Position numbers and translations under genes: made by a program
Shown: in pieces, positions 39,227 through 48,687 of the stretch
Numbering within the stretch: the first letter of the stretch is position 1
How the letters are laid out: every line of letters starts with the position of its first letter
Notes under the pieces: model-generated
What the model was told of the DNA's origin: nothing
What the model saw: the letters and a program-made list of their open reading frames with translations, nothing else
Database searches by the model: none
DNA from: Rhynchopus sp. YZ270_cl-10
Taxonomy: Eukaryota > Euglenozoa > Diplonemea > Diplonemida > Diplonemidae
Assembly: GCA_964035575.1 (NCBI GenBank)
Contig: OZ037856.1
Span: forward strand, 62,001-126,000
Direction: 5' to 3'
DNA length: 64,000 nt

Positions 39227-39465
39227 AACCGAACAAAAGAGGGGAAAGGGAGGGACCCAACAGGACGAGAAGAAAAATGCAAAAAAAACAAAAACAAAAA
39301 CCCCCCAAGGGCCAGAAAAGGCCATTTAAAAAAAACATCGCGTCTTTTTAATTATGTTTTATTTGCGAAGAGAGGAAGAAACAGTGGAGTAGGGGAGGAG
39401 GAAACGAGAGGGGGGAAAGACATTACAAAGGGGAGCATTGTATTAGATTCATTGGAGGAAAAAAA

Positions 39466-39589
39466 AAGTTGGCTTGAAATACAAAAGCCCCCTCTCGTGA
39501 ACAGTGTACCTTTGGTACATGACCCGGCTGTAGGTGGACACCCCCCCCAACCATGCAGTCCTACATCCATTTTGTGGTTTACATCTGAA
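39466..39589 (-). repeat. H5 repeat, long form
   Basis: About 110 bp similar to 46431-46530. Sense: TCAGATGTAAAC .. GGACTGCATGGTTG .. GTGTCCACC, ACAGCCGGGTCATGTACC AAA GGTAC, CTGTTC-ACGAGAG-GGGGC, TTTTGTATTTCAAGCCAAC, T-run. Confidence 0.75.
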
Positions 39590-40032
39590 AAAAAAAGCAA
39601 TGCTTTTGTCTCACCCCACCCCCTTTAAATTTTTCCTCCACACACACATACACACCCTCTCTTGGTTAGCTAGCTTTTCTTCGAGTGGGCAAAAGAGAGA
39701 AAACGGAAAATGCACCAACGGTTTTCTTCACCTTAACAATAACGTAACGGGGTGGGGAGGGATTAACAGGATGGGTTTTGTTGATTTTCTTTTTTGTGTC
39801 AAAAGGAGCTTCATTTATTTTTGTGAGGGCAAGAAAATTGGAATACAAGAAAAATAAAACCGAACAGAACGCAATGTGGATATATCCGATAAGGTCTGAG
39901 CACTGAACGGTAAATCACCATTAACTCCAATAGCATACCTCTCGAGAGGGGGTCGAAGCTCGCTTTACAACAACAAAAAAGGCTCTCCTTAATTTCCGCA
40001 GCATTTCTACTCAAAGGAAAACAAAAGAAACA

Positions 40033-40073
40033 GTTTTATAAGATGAACCTAAGCCTCTCTTTTGCTTAGTCAC
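40033..40073 (-). repeat. hairpin repeat, H1 family
   Basis: Sense: AAAAAAAG, GTGACTAAGC-AAAAGAGAG-GCTTAGG, TTCATCTTATAAAAC, TGTTTCTTTTGTTTTCCTTTGAGTAG. Confidence 0.85.
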
Positions 40074-40707
40074 CTTTTTTTGATCACAAATCGGTATCAA
40101 TAAATAAGGGGGGAATAGTGCAAAAAACAGAGGGGGATCTGAGTTGATTTGCACTACTTCTCACTCAATTGTTTTCTTAGAAGAACAGAGACTGATGGAA
40201 GAAAGAAAGATTGGTAAAAAAAAATGACACAGCACCATATACACCTTGTGCAAAGTTGGTCAACCTTTTTTGAAAGAAAAAAATGTCACGAAACAGAAAG
40301 GTGTCAGATACAGCAAGTTGTACAGAATCGTAAAGAAGAAGAAAAAAAATTACGGGAAAAGTTGTCTCCCCCCGTAGATAACCCCTACCCTCCCCGGACC
40401 CCCAGATTGTCGGATAACTTCATAAATTGACGGAAGAAAAAAAAAAAGGAGAGGTGGAAAAAAAAAATAGTTGAACGGCTCGATGGGCGTTAAGAAATAA
40501 AAAGGTACTGTTTGATGTGCGTCAACGGGACGCAATATGAAAAAGGAGAAATACACAAAGCTGAAAAGACTCATCGCTTGTCGTTTTTTTTTTAATTGTA
40601 GGCCATTCCGAAAAGCAGCGCAGACAAAATAAAGTGATAGTAAAAAGGGGGGAACCACCTCGGAACATCGAAAGATGAAAGGCACGCACGCGTCCTCCGA
40701 GATTTTT

Positions 40708-40743
<36 letters not shown>

Positions 40744-40745
<2 letters not shown>

Positions 40746-40777
40746 GCAAGATGAATGTGTCCCTCGTGCACACACAT
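40744..40777 (-). repeat. hairpin repeat, H2 family
   Basis: Sense: CTTTTTTTATTTATTAG, ATGTGTGTGC-ACGAGGG-ACACATTCATC, TTGCAAG, T-run of about 30. Confidence 0.75.
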
Positions 40778-41114
40778 CTAATAAATAAAAAAAGGGCGAT
40801 TTTGGAGATGCGACGAACCATCATTTTTTTTTCCGCCAAATAAAAAAATGGCGGTCGATAAGTTCAGTTCATGGCATCTGATCACAAAGATTCGCCTAGC
40901 TCTCTCGCTCTCTCTTGTATTTTTAATAGGTTTCAAGAGGTTGGTGTAAGGCGCCAAAAAAGGCTTCCTTTTCCCATACATAACGGACAAAAAAACATGA
41001 CATCTGTTTTATTTTGAAAACTTAAAAAATGCTGGGGTTGATGCAAAAAAACACACAATGTACACAAGCAAAGGGGTTTTGAAAGTTGGTGGGGGGGGAA
41101 AGGAAAAGAGAGAA

Positions 41115-44100
41115 CTAGTTGAGCTCCTGGCGGTACCGTGTAGGGCTGTCAGCATCGTCGCTGCCGGGTGCGTCAAGGTCTTCGTCGCTGATCTCGTTGG
41201 TGGAGGCTCTGTTGACTTCGTTGCTGCTTTTGTTCTTGGACTCCTTGAGAAGGGGCATTGTTTCTTCCATGTGTTCTTGTCTGGCAGAGATAAGCTTTGC
41301 AGCAGATCTGTGTGCAACAAGGTACGCAACCTGTGCGCAAATCGCACCAGAGAACAGAATCCAGCACCCGCTCGTCAGCTCGGACTTCACGTCGAAGCAC
41401 TTCGGCTCCAAGTCGTCCAAATACCCAAGCGGCTGAAGCACATCCTTCATGACCTCGTTAATCCCATCGCAAGAGTGTCCAATCAAAAACACAACAAGCT
41501 GTCCAATCTCCAGAAGCGTCGCAATAAGCACAACAATGAACACCTCAAGCGCACTCCACGCAGCGATGACCTCGTTCGCGAAGTACACAATCTTCTGCTC
41601 CTTCAGCGTCAGCGGTGCGAGCCACAGGAAGAGCAGGGTGACGATCTGCACAATCGGGACCACCACTGCAAAGAGCATGAACATGACGACAAGGTAGCCG
41701 TACTCAATGTGTTCGCGTGTGGTCGTTGCCTGCCCCATGACGTTGTTCGCAAGCTTGATGATGCTGTACCCCGTGGCAGCGCTGTTCTTGGAGTCAAGGT
41801 CGCACCCCCACCCGGCAAGACCCTCGAAGGTGAACCTGAAGGTGTCAATCGAGACTCCCGCAATGAGAAGCACAAGGGCGGTCAGGAGCAGGCAGATCGA
41901 GATGGCAGCACGCTTCATGGGCTCGCCCTCTGCCTCGCCGGGCACGGAAGGGTGCGAGGCAAGCGTGATGCGCTTGTGCACGTCGTCGTGGTCGGAGGCG
42001 TCAGAGAACTCATCGAACCATCCCTTGATGACTCCGTCGGTCTCGTCGTACAGCACAGCCTGACGGTGCAGCATCACCATCGCGTGGTTCACAGTCAGCG
42101 ACAGAATAGCAGCAGTCATGAACCCGAACAGACCCCAGTATGGCGTCACAATCACCTGCAACTCAAGCAGTCCCTCCGGAACGAAGACCCACGTGTCCGG
42201 CAGTGTCAGCTTCAGCTCAAACGCGCACATCATCATCATCACCATGAACGAGTCAATCAGCGACCACTTCCCGAAGAAGTCAAGCACACACAGAACACGT
42301 TCGCGGTTGCTGTGGCCCAGCGCGGACGGGGGCACCAGCCAGCACCACACCAGACTCACCATCTTGCAGTACGGCCACACACCGGAGAGGAATCCGACAA
42401 GCAGGGAGAGTGCGTACACCTTGGCGTTCCACATGTCAGAGACGGTGTTGCCGAGCGAGTACGAGAAGATGTCGTTGGCCTTGATGAGCGAGCCCCCGAG
42501 GGTGACGTGGGCGTGCACGACAGCACCCATGCCGACTGGGGGGATGTTGGACGAGAGGAACATGGAAACGGTTCCCATGAGGAAGAACAGCACACCGTAG
42601 CGCGTCTTGGCGCTCATGGAAGGATGCCAGATGAGGGGCATGTGGGAGGACTTGGTCATCGGCTTCTCGCCACGTGCCTCCAAGTCCTTTTTCCAGGCGC
42701 GGTGCGCCCTCACTGAGTACGCCGTGAGACAGATCGCGAGCACGATTGCACATCCGAAGATGAAGCCCATGGCGCGTGCAACGGACATGAAGTGGCTGTC
42801 CTCGCTGTCATCCGAAGGGATCGGTGCCTCCGTCTGGTTGTAGTCGCACAGCTTCTCGGCGCTGTTGAGGCCGTTCTGCAGCTTGTCCGTGACCATGGGG
42901 CTGTTGAGGACGTGATCCGCCTGGCCCAGCATCCAGTTCATGCCCGCCTCCATCTGCTCGGCACCTGCCGTCGACGTCATGGTGGCACGCAGCGCTTCCA
43001 TCCCCTTGGAGTCGCACGCAATGCAGTCAATGATGAAGGCGAAGTTCGTGAACTGCAGGTCTGTGTTCGGGAAGCCAATGGACACAAGGTTGCTCTCGGC
43101 ACACCCAGGCTCTGCGTTCTGCCTGAGGGGCTGGTTGAGGAACCTGTCTGGGTTGAAGACCAGGGACAGCACGTCGCGTGCGTTGATGATGTCGAACCCG
43201 AGGTAGATCCTGAGCGAGTCGCTGAAGGGCACCTGGTTCTCGCCCCACAGTGCAATGGAGAGGTCGACAGAGACGTTGAAGCCCTTCAGGTCGAGGCTGT
43301 TGGACAGATTGTACTGCGACGCTGCCTTGAGCAGCAGCATGTTCGTGATGCTGGGCGCACCAATCACCTGCGCGTTCTTGATCTCAACCTTGAAGTATCC
43401 GAGGTACTTGGGGATGTGCAGCAGGATCGTGTCCGTCAGCAGCGGCATTGCCTTCTGCAGGCCGTAGTTGAGGAAGGCGTCAATGCCCCACGGCCCGTCC
43501 GATCCGATCACGTCGTTAATAACAAAGTCGATCGTCTCCAGCAAGCGTGAGTCCGAGAAGTTCTGCAGCTCACCCGGTGCAGCAGTGAGGTGGCTCTCCG
43601 GGTACCTCTCCACTGCGCACGGGTTGGGCTCGGTGCTGTGGTTCACGCTCAGGAGCTCCGTCAGCTCCTGCGAGCCCTGGTCCACAAGCCACGTGAGCCC
43701 CTTGGGGATGAAGAGCTGTGCAGCGTTCGCAAGCGTGTTGACCTCCTTCGACAGGACGTCGTTGATGAAGAACACGTCGAGGTCGTAGTTGATGAGCGTT
43801 GTGTTCATCGAGGAGATCTCCAACCCGTGCAGCGGGCACGCAACGAGACAGTGTGCGGTGTCGTGCGTTGCCGCCCACGCCTTGATCGCGTCTGCGGTCC
43901 ACTCCTGGGGGAGCGGGAGCATGCTGCTCAGGCTCACATCGCCGTACTGCGTGCCGTTGGCCACGACCATGATGGTGGTGTGGATGTCCATAGAAAACTT
44001 CATCACCTTCGCCGTCGTGTTGGTCACATATTTGTACGACCCATCTGGGTTCTGCATCGAGAGGCCCAGGTCCAGCTCGAGCACTGAGTCCCTCAGCTCG

Positions 44101-44987
44101 ATGTCAATCTCAAACGTGAAGTCGCCGAGGGGCTTGATGTCGAACACAGGCATGTTGAGCTCGGTGGCCTTCACCGCTTGGATGGTGATGTTGATGGAGT
44201 CATTGAGCAGGGAGAACATGGAGCCGACCTTGATGGAGTGCAGACGGTGCTCGAGGAGCTCACCGAGCATTGTGTTCGGGGGCTGCGAGTTGGGGACGAT
44301 TGTGCCGTAGACTTGGTCGATCATGGAGACGATGCCTGCGACGGTTGAGTTGGGGTTGGAGAACTTGATGATGTCGGGGGTGTTGATGTACTCCTCGAAG
44401 GGCTTCTCGACCTTGGCGGTGATCTGCTCGGGTGTCTCCTGCCTGGCATTGAAGTCCGAGACGTTGTGGCTGAGCTGGACAAGCTCCTTGGTGATGACCT
44501 CCTGGATGGTGTCCCCAATGGTGCCTCCGAGGAGGTGCACGAGGTCACCACAGATGTTCACGAACTTGAAGAGAAGGTGGCACTCTGCGGTCACATCAAA
44601 TTTATCAAAGTGTGCCAGCACAGCGTCACCCTCCTCCAGCGGCACGTTAGGGTTCGACAGCTTCAGAGAACCGACCACTTTGACGTCGTCAATGGTAGCG
44701 TCCATCTTGATACCGTCAACCTTTGTGTCAAGCTTGAGAGCAACGTTGATGTCAAAGTCAAGTGTTCCTTCCTTCGCGTGAGGTGCAACAGTGGTGCTGA
44801 AGTCCAGATCATTGATCGACATATCGCTGAGAACAGTGTCCTTCACCTTGACGGGAATGTCAAGAATCTTGTAGTCCTGCTCAGGAATGCTAATGGTAAA
44901 CCCCTCCAGCAGGTGGTTCAGCACGTCATAGTCCCCTGCAGACACCTGGCTCACACACAACACCGCGAACACGGCAAGACTCTTCAT
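41115..44987 (-). CDS. large membrane protein: TULIP/BPI-like ectodomain fused to two PqiA-like repeats
   Basis: Single exon, 1290 aa. Signal peptide MKSLAVFAVLCVSQVSAG. Residues ~20-700 are beta-rich and look like lipid-binding TULIP (BPI/LBP-type) domains, with DIPVKVKDTVLSDMSINDLDFS, LKLDTKVDGIKMDATIDDVKV and CHLLFKFVNICGDLVHLLGG, plus many Asn-linked sites. From ~730 there are about nine membrane helices in two repeats. Each repeat has the PqiA-like segment: KWSLIDSFMVMMMMCAFELKL near 915 and AWSALEVFIVVLIATLLEIGQ near 1180. PqiA works with MCE proteins in bacterial lipid transport. The tail is acidic and Ser-rich. A role in moving lipid at a membrane is the inference. The TULIP call is by pattern only; the PqiA call is stronger. 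Confidence 0.75.
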   Translation of the reverse strand: MKSLAVFAVLCVSQVSAGDYDVLNHLLEGFTISIPEQDYKILDIPVKVKDTVLSDMSINDLDFSTTVAPHAKEGTLDFDINVALKLDTKVDGIKMDATIDDVKVVGSLKLSNPNVPLEEGDAVLAHFDKFDVTAECHLLFKFVNICGDLVHLLGGTIGDTIQEVITKELVQLSHNVSDFNARQETPEQITAKVEKPFEEYINTPDIIKFSNPNSTVAGIVSMIDQVYGTIVPNSQPPNTMLGELLEHRLHSIKVGSMFSLLNDSINITIQAVKATELNMPVFDIKPLGDFTFEIDIELRDSVLELDLGLSMQNPDGSYKYVTNTTAKVMKFSMDIHTTIMVVANGTQYGDVSLSSMLPLPQEWTADAIKAWAATHDTAHCLVACPLHGLEISSMNTTLINYDLDVFFINDVLSKEVNTLANAAQLFIPKGLTWLVDQGSQELTELLSVNHSTEPNPCAVERYPESHLTAAPGELQNFSDSRLLETIDFVINDVIGSDGPWGIDAFLNYGLQKAMPLLTDTILLHIPKYLGYFKVEIKNAQVIGAPSITNMLLLKAASQYNLSNSLDLKGFNVSVDLSIALWGENQVPFSDSLRIYLGFDIINARDVLSLVFNPDRFLNQPLRQNAEPGCAESNLVSIGFPNTDLQFTNFAFIIDCIACDSKGMEALRATMTSTAGAEQMEAGMNWMLGQADHVLNSPMVTDKLQNGLNSAEKLCDYNQTEAPIPSDDSEDSHFMSVARAMGFIFGCAIVLAICLTAYSVRAHRAWKKDLEARGEKPMTKSSHMPLIWHPSMSAKTRYGVLFFLMGTVSMFLSSNIPPVGMGAVVHAHVTLGGSLIKANDIFSYSLGNTVSDMWNAKVYALSLLVGFLSGVWPYCKMVSLVWCWLVPPSALGHSNRERVLCVLDFFGKWSLIDSFMVMMMMCAFELKLTLPDTWVFVPEGLLELQVIVTPYWGLFGFMTAAILSLTVNHAMVMLHRQAVLYDETDGVIKGWFDEFSDASDHDDVHKRITLASHPSVPGEAEGEPMKRAAISICLLLTALVLLIAGVSIDTFRFTFEGLAGWGCDLDSKNSAATGYSIIKLANNVMGQATTTREHIEYGYLVVMFMLFAVVVPIVQIVTLLFLWLAPLTLKEQKIVYFANEVIAAWSALEVFIVVLIATLLEIGQLVVFLIGHSCDGINEVMKDVLQPLGYLDDLEPKCFDVKSELTSGCWILFSGAICAQVAYLVAHRSAAKLISARQEHMEETMPLLKESKNKSSNEVNRASTNEISDEDLDAPGSDDADSPTRYRQELN

Positions 44988-45326
44988 GATTAGTGTAAAC
45001 GTTCTATGCAGAACAATAGAATGGAAATGTGGGGGAGGGGAAAGGGGTTTTTGTGTTTAGTTCCTTTGAGTGAGTGTGAGGGTGAGGGTGAGGGTGAGGC
45101 AGAGAGGGAGGGGGAGGTGATGTGGCAAGGTCTGGTATGGTTCGTTTATTTTTTTGACTTCTGATCCCCACCCACCCTCATCCCACCCCCGTAAGTTCAT
45201 GCATTTTTGCGGAAGCCACTTTTTGTGCCTTTTTTCGTCTCTGTTCTTTTTCGTTCGAGAAAACGTTTTATCGAAAAAAATCTTGCGTGGAGCCTGTATT
45301 ATCTCCTAGCTTTCTTGCGCTCATTT
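44988..45326. other. spacer with a GTGAGG tandem repeat
   Basis: 339 bases. A GTGAGG repeat of about five units lies at 45070-45099. The BPI-PqiA acceptor (..TTGTTCTGCATAG) lies just upstream of its ATG. No gene. Confidence 0.6.
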
Positions 45327-46394
45327 TTACGCCTTTTTTTGCTTTTTGGAAGGGCCGCCTTTTTGCATAAGACGGCGCTTCTTAACGTTGACACCTTTGA
45401 GCTCTTTCTTTGCAAGCTTTTTTTGTCTTTCCTCTTCTTCCTGTTGCTCGATTTCTGCAACCTGCATGAGGGTCTCCTCCTTGAACCTGCTGTTGAAGCC
45501 ACGCATGGTGACACCCGCCTTCTCGAACATCGCTGTCAGGAGCGAGTAGTTCACAGCAAAGTCCTCTTTGGGCAGCCACATACACGTCCCCAACGATGGG
45601 AACCGCAGCTCCCTCGTGTAGTGCTCTCCAATCAGCTCAAACACCGCGCTGGTGATCGCTGGGCGAGCCTTCCCTGCTACCTTGTAGAACACACTCATCT
45701 CGTTTCCCTTCGTTTTGAGACAGATCTCGATGGAGAGACTGGGGTTCAACGGTGCGCAGGCAGGGATCTTGAACGAAACCTTTTTGGGGTCGATTGGTGT
45801 GCTTGGTGCTGCAGTGTTCGCGAGCATGTCTTCGAGGCTGACGTACCGGGGGAGTGCCTTGGCGAATGTGAGGGTCAGGTTTGGGGAGGGTTTTGCCTTG
45901 GCTGCAGAGATGGCGTATCCTGCTTCGGTGATGTTGTGGACTGCGGTGGTGTTGACCTGGGTGAGCTGCCAACCGTCATATTCCGCAAGCTTAGCTTCCG
46001 CTGCAGGGGTGCCTTCAGTCACACCGCACACCGTCAGATCATTGTCCGCAGCAAAGTTGATCCCCAGACGCCCCTTCTTCGCCTCCACCTTCCCATAGTG
46101 CAGTGATACGCTCGCAGACGCAGGCCCCTCCTCCTCACTCTCCTCCATATCTTCCTCCATCTCCTCTTCTTCCATCTCCTCGTCGGATTCTTCTTCAGGC
46201 AGCTCCGTCACAGTGATGTTCGCAAGACGCAGACGAACGCACTCATCCCCTCCCACTTCACAGACCCACCGCCCAGTTCCTTCCCCGGCAGACCCAACCA
46301 CAAGAGCAGTCGAGCCGTTCAGGTCGGCCCTCTGCTTCAACCCCGAGATTGACACGGTGCATCCCGTCAGGTCCGTTGGGGTGGGGAGGGACAT
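45327..46394 (-). CDS. PDZ-like domain protein with a basic C-terminus
   Basis: Single exon, 355 aa, starting MSLPTPTDLTGCTVSISGL. The ATG is 18 nt after CACACCTTCCAG, itself just downstream of an H5 hairpin. Residues 5-65 form a small beta domain, GLKQRADLNGSTALVVG..GRWVCEV, a pattern found at the ends of many protist proteins. An acidic stretch (EEESDEEMEEEEMEEDMEE) follows. A PDZ-like domain spans ~120-195: RLGINFAADNDLTVCGVTEG.. and WQLTQVNTTAVHN. A mixed C-terminal domain is next, then coiled coil and a Lys/Arg-rich end (KKRRLMQKGGPSKKQKKA) that may be a nuclear or nucleolar signal. Function unknown. Confidence 0.75.
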   Translation of the reverse strand: MSLPTPTDLTGCTVSISGLKQRADLNGSTALVVGSAGEGTGRWVCEVGGDECVRLRLANITVTELPEEESDEEMEEEEMEEDMEESEEEGPASASVSLHYGKVEAKKGRLGINFAADNDLTVCGVTEGTPAAEAKLAEYDGWQLTQVNTTAVHNITEAGYAISAAKAKPSPNLTLTFAKALPRYVSLEDMLANTAAPSTPIDPKKVSFKIPACAPLNPSLSIEICLKTKGNEMSVFYKVAGKARPAITSAVFELIGEHYTRELRFPSLGTCMWLPKEDFAVNYSLLTAMFEKAGVTMRGFNSRFKEETLMQVAEIEQQEEEERQKKLAKKELKGVNVKKRRLMQKGGPSKKQKKA

Positions 46395-46412
46395 TGCCTT
46401 GGGATATTTTTT

Positions 46413-46440
46413 CTGGAAGGTGTGAGTAAAGTTGACAAAT
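46413..46440 (-). promoter_or_regulatory. predicted trans-splice acceptor of the PDZ-like gene
   Basis: Sense ATTTGTCAACTTTACTCACACCTTCCAG: candidate branch site, pyrimidine tract and AG, joining directly to the end of the H5 hairpin. It leaves an 18-nt untranslated leader before the ATG. Confidence 0.7.
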
Positions 46441-46530
46441 ACAGAAAGCTCTCTCGTGAACAGTACACTACGGCTGTGGGGTGGACACCGCAACCATGCA
46501 GTCCTACCTCCATTTCGTTTACATCTGATA
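46431..46530 (-). repeat. H5 repeat, long form, upstream of the PDZ-like gene
   Basis: Sense: CATCAGATGTAAACGAAATG, GGACTGCATGGTTGCGGTGTCC, ACAGCCGTAGTGTAC, TGTTC-ACGAGAG-AGC, TTTCTGTATTTGTCAAC. Similar over its whole length to 39466-39589. Confidence 0.8.
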
Positions 46531-46787
46531 TGTACCATACGATTAAAGTCGCACAGCAGAGTAGAGTGAAGGTAATGGAAACGCACCTAATGGTAAGAAG
46601 TGGACTTTTGTTTTGTTCTTTTTTCCCCGTTGTTTCCGATATCGAAACAACTCTGTAGGTTCTGTGCTCAATGTAACCTTTTGAAAGGCTAGGACAGACC
46701 CCTATACACATCCTACGGAATGTTGGTTGAGAAATGGTGAAGGTTAGATTTTCGTCTGAAGACAAAATAAAAAAAAATGGTATGATA

Positions 46788-47681
46788 TCATGGGTTTGAA
46801 ACTGCCTCGGGATACACCAAAGGGAAGGCTTCGTCCGAGAGTGCATTGCTGCCTGGGGTTTTGAACTGCAGCCAGAGCTTTGAGATCGGGCCTTCGGATT
46901 CGTCTTGGAAGACTGCGTCGCCGTGTATGAAGTGCATTCCCATGCCTCTGCGCATCGTTGAGGTTGTGGTGTTCGCAGCCGACCCATGCCAGGTACGCCC
47001 GTTGTGTATCGACCCGCCACCAGGCTCCGCGTTGACTGTCTCGATGTCCACCTCCGAAGACCCCGTCTGCTCCTCCGCGCACGCCAGCATCAACGCACGG
47101 TAATGACTGTCAAAGAACTTCCCCGCACACCCTCGTCTCTTCTCACTCCCCCACTTATGCGACCCCACACAATACTCCAAAGGCCCTACACCCACATCCT
47201 CGAGAGAGTCAAACGTTATCCACACCGTGCACACCTCCTTTGGAGTGAAGTCGAAGTACGTTGTGTCGCAGTGGTAGGCTAATGCACGCGCCTGGGGTGG
47301 TTTCATCCAGACCTGGTCTTCGGCGAGGCGTACGCGGTTCCATCCAGTGGCCTTAGCGACAAGGCGGCCGATCTCTGGGGAGGTGGCAAGAGAGCGGAAG
47401 AGAGCGTCCGCGTGGTGTACGTTGATCATGTGGAGTGTCTGCGGTAGTTTGTATTTGGCAGGGTCGCGTTTCGCATTGCGTGCCGCTTTAGAAGGAAGCT
47501 TAGTAGGTGCACAGCCCTCGTCGTATTCACCATCCAAGATGGCATCAAGCCGTGCCCGGAAGCGTTCCACAGGTGCTCTCAAAATGCTCTTCTCCAAGAC
47601 ATAAAACCCCTTCTCTTCGTACGCCTCATGCACGCTTGAGAACACCTCTTCACTGATTTCTACTACATTGTGTTCACACAT
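46788..47681 (-). CDS. phytanoyl-CoA dioxygenase (PhyH)-family 2-oxoglutarate oxygenase
   Basis: Single exon, 297 aa from MCEHNVVEISEEVFSSVHEA. I choose this ATG, not the one at 47771, because ACTTACTTCTTTCACTTCAG ends two bases before it, a textbook acceptor, and the upstream stretch is intergenic-like. The fold is the double-stranded beta helix of PhyH enzymes. The iron triad is visible: AYHCDTTYFDF (His-x-Asp) near residue 160, and SIHNGRTWHGSAANTT (distal His), followed by RRGMGMHFIHGDA with the Arg that holds 2-oxoglutarate. Substrate unknown; the family includes lipid alpha-hydroxylases and small-molecule hydroxylases. No peroxisome signal at the C-terminus (ends AVSNP). Confidence 0.85.
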   Translation of the reverse strand: MCEHNVVEISEEVFSSVHEAYEEKGFYVLEKSILRAPVERFRARLDAILDGEYDEGCAPTKLPSKAARNAKRDPAKYKLPQTLHMINVHHADALFRSLATSPEIGRLVAKATGWNRVRLAEDQVWMKPPQARALAYHCDTTYFDFTPKEVCTVWITFDSLEDVGVGPLEYCVGSHKWGSEKRRGCAGKFFDSHYRALMLACAEEQTGSSEVDIETVNAEPGGGSIHNGRTWHGSAANTTTSTMRRGMGMHFIHGDAVFQDESEGPISKLWLQFKTPGSNALSDEAFPLVYPEAVSNP

Positions 47682-47810
47682 TTCTGAAGTGAAAGAAGTA
47701 AGTAAGATAAGGGCAGCAAGGGATGTGAGACCCGTTAAAAAATTCAGCCTTTTTTTTATAGTACAGTACATGTAAGGGTAATGGAGGGGTGAGGGTAGAT
47801 GTATAATAAG

Positions 47811-47855
47811 AGAAGTTGTGCAAACGCATCACCGTGCATCGGCGGTACGCAGGCT
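47811..47855 (-). repeat. hairpin repeat, H3 family
   Basis: Sense: CCTTTTTTTCCCCCCCCAG, AGCCTGCGTACCGCCG, ATGCACGGTGATGCG, TTTGCACAACTTCTC. Shares its upstream tract with the H1 module at 47879. Confidence 0.75.
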
Positions 47856-47878
47856 CTGGGGGGGGAAAAAAAGGAAAA

Positions 47879-47916
47879 GTTTATAAGATGAACCTAAGCC
47901 TCTCATTGCTGAGTCA
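47879..47916 (-). repeat. hairpin repeat, H1 family
   Basis: Sense: ATGACTCAGC-AATGAGAG-GCTTAGG, TTCATCTTATAAAC, TTTTCCTTTTTTTCCCCCCCCAG. Confidence 0.8.
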
Positions 47917-48018
47917 TATTCAATAAAGACTGGAGAGCGATTCAGATGGGTCTCGTCTTGGAGTGGGTGGGCTCTTCTGCGAGACAATCGGATACAGAGT
48001 ACAAGGTAAAAAGAAAGA

Positions 48019-48050
48019 ACGTAGATGTACACCTCTCGTACACACGACAC
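48019..48050 (-). repeat. hairpin repeat, H2 family
   Basis: Sense: GACGTTCTTTGCAG, GTGTCGTGTGTAC-GAGAGGT-GTACATC, TACGTTC. The stem TGTAC/GTACA replaces TGTGC/GCACA of other copies: both strands changed. Confidence 0.8.
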
Positions 48051-48195
48051 CTGCAAAGAACGTCTTAAAAGTGCTCATAACGCCTTGAAAGACCCCCGCT
48101 GGGAAGCATTACGTCACTACAAGACATTGGGGTTGGGGATCCTTTTATACGGAAACCGCCGAAACCGCCAGACTACCTTCTGCTTTTTGCTCTGT

Positions 48196-48687
48196 TCACA
48201 TCTGCTTCAATAAATGCTCGACTTTGAGGAGCTGAAAGCCGACGTTTGCGTAGGGAGGTGAGAGGGGCGAGACAGCACCCGCACCACCCGCACCACGACG
48301 AGGCGACGGTGTGTGCATGAGAAGTGACGACGGTGAGTGTGGTGAGTGCGCTTCTGGGCTGCCCATGCCCCGGCTGTGTGGCGAGCCAATCGCAGGCACA
48401 GGGTATTTGAACCTGGGGAGTGTGGGAAGCAGATGTGCAACAGACTGATGCAGCGCGCCGTAGCTGTCAAAAGAGTCCGGCAGTGCGAAGGTACCATGCC
48501 GCAGGAAGTTCAGGATGTACCCAAAATGCGTCCCATCCGAGTCCACAAAGATGCGCCCGTCCTGGTCGCGCTGGCACACCACCAGCCCCTCCACAATGTC
48601 CTTCAGCACCCCAGGGAAGGAGGACAGCGTTGCCACGGTTGTACTATGGTGTGTGCCGCCGACATTGAGCTGCACTACGGTGTCCAT
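48196..48687 (-). CDS. BTB/POZ T1-type (KCTD-like) protein
   Basis: Single exon, 163 aa. Residues 4-95 form a T1-type BTB domain: VVQLNVGGTHHSTTVATLSS, then DQDGRIFVDSDGTHFGYILN and FLRHGTFALPDSF. These are the standard landmarks of KCTD proteins (NVGG, D+dG..F.IL.+LR.G.l.lP). The remaining 65 residues are Ser/Pro/Gly-rich with several SP sites and a short hydrophobic end (VGFQLLKVEHLLKQM). KCTD proteins often act as cullin-3 adaptors. No ion-channel segments follow. The ATG lies 5 bases after CCCCCATCCACAACAG, a strong SL acceptor. Confidence 0.85.
   Translation of the reverse strand: MDTVVQLNVGGTHHSTTVATLSSFPGVLKDIVEGLVVCQRDQDGRIFVDSDGTHFGYILNFLRHGTFALPDSFDSYGALHQSVAHLLPTLPRFKYPVPAIGSPHSRGMGSPEAHSPHSPSSLLMHTPSPRRGAGGAGAVSPLSPPYANVGFQLLKVEHLLKQM

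Larger units (their letters stand above)
32553..41114. other. 8.5-kb gene-free block rich in hairpin repeats
   Basis: A/T-rich, with many A- and T-runs. Open frames are short and do not share the GC-rich codon use of the real genes. I count about 20 hairpin repeats of families H1-H5, almost all in gene-sense orientation. A lone sequence at 34480-34507 (CCTAACCCCCTAAAGAAATT) resembles the end of element C. Confidence 0.65.
47682..48195. other. spacer with three hairpin repeats
   Basis: 514 bases upstream of PhyH holding an H2 (48019-48050), an H1 (47879-47916) and an H3 (47811-47855). No gene. Confidence 0.7.

Noticed and set aside
41058-42716. 552-codon open frame on the plus strand, opposite the BPI-PqiA gene
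   Set aside because: It is antisense to a strong gene with signal peptide, membrane helices and PqiA-like motifs; its composition (His/Arg/Val-rich) is the usual shadow of GC-biased third positions.
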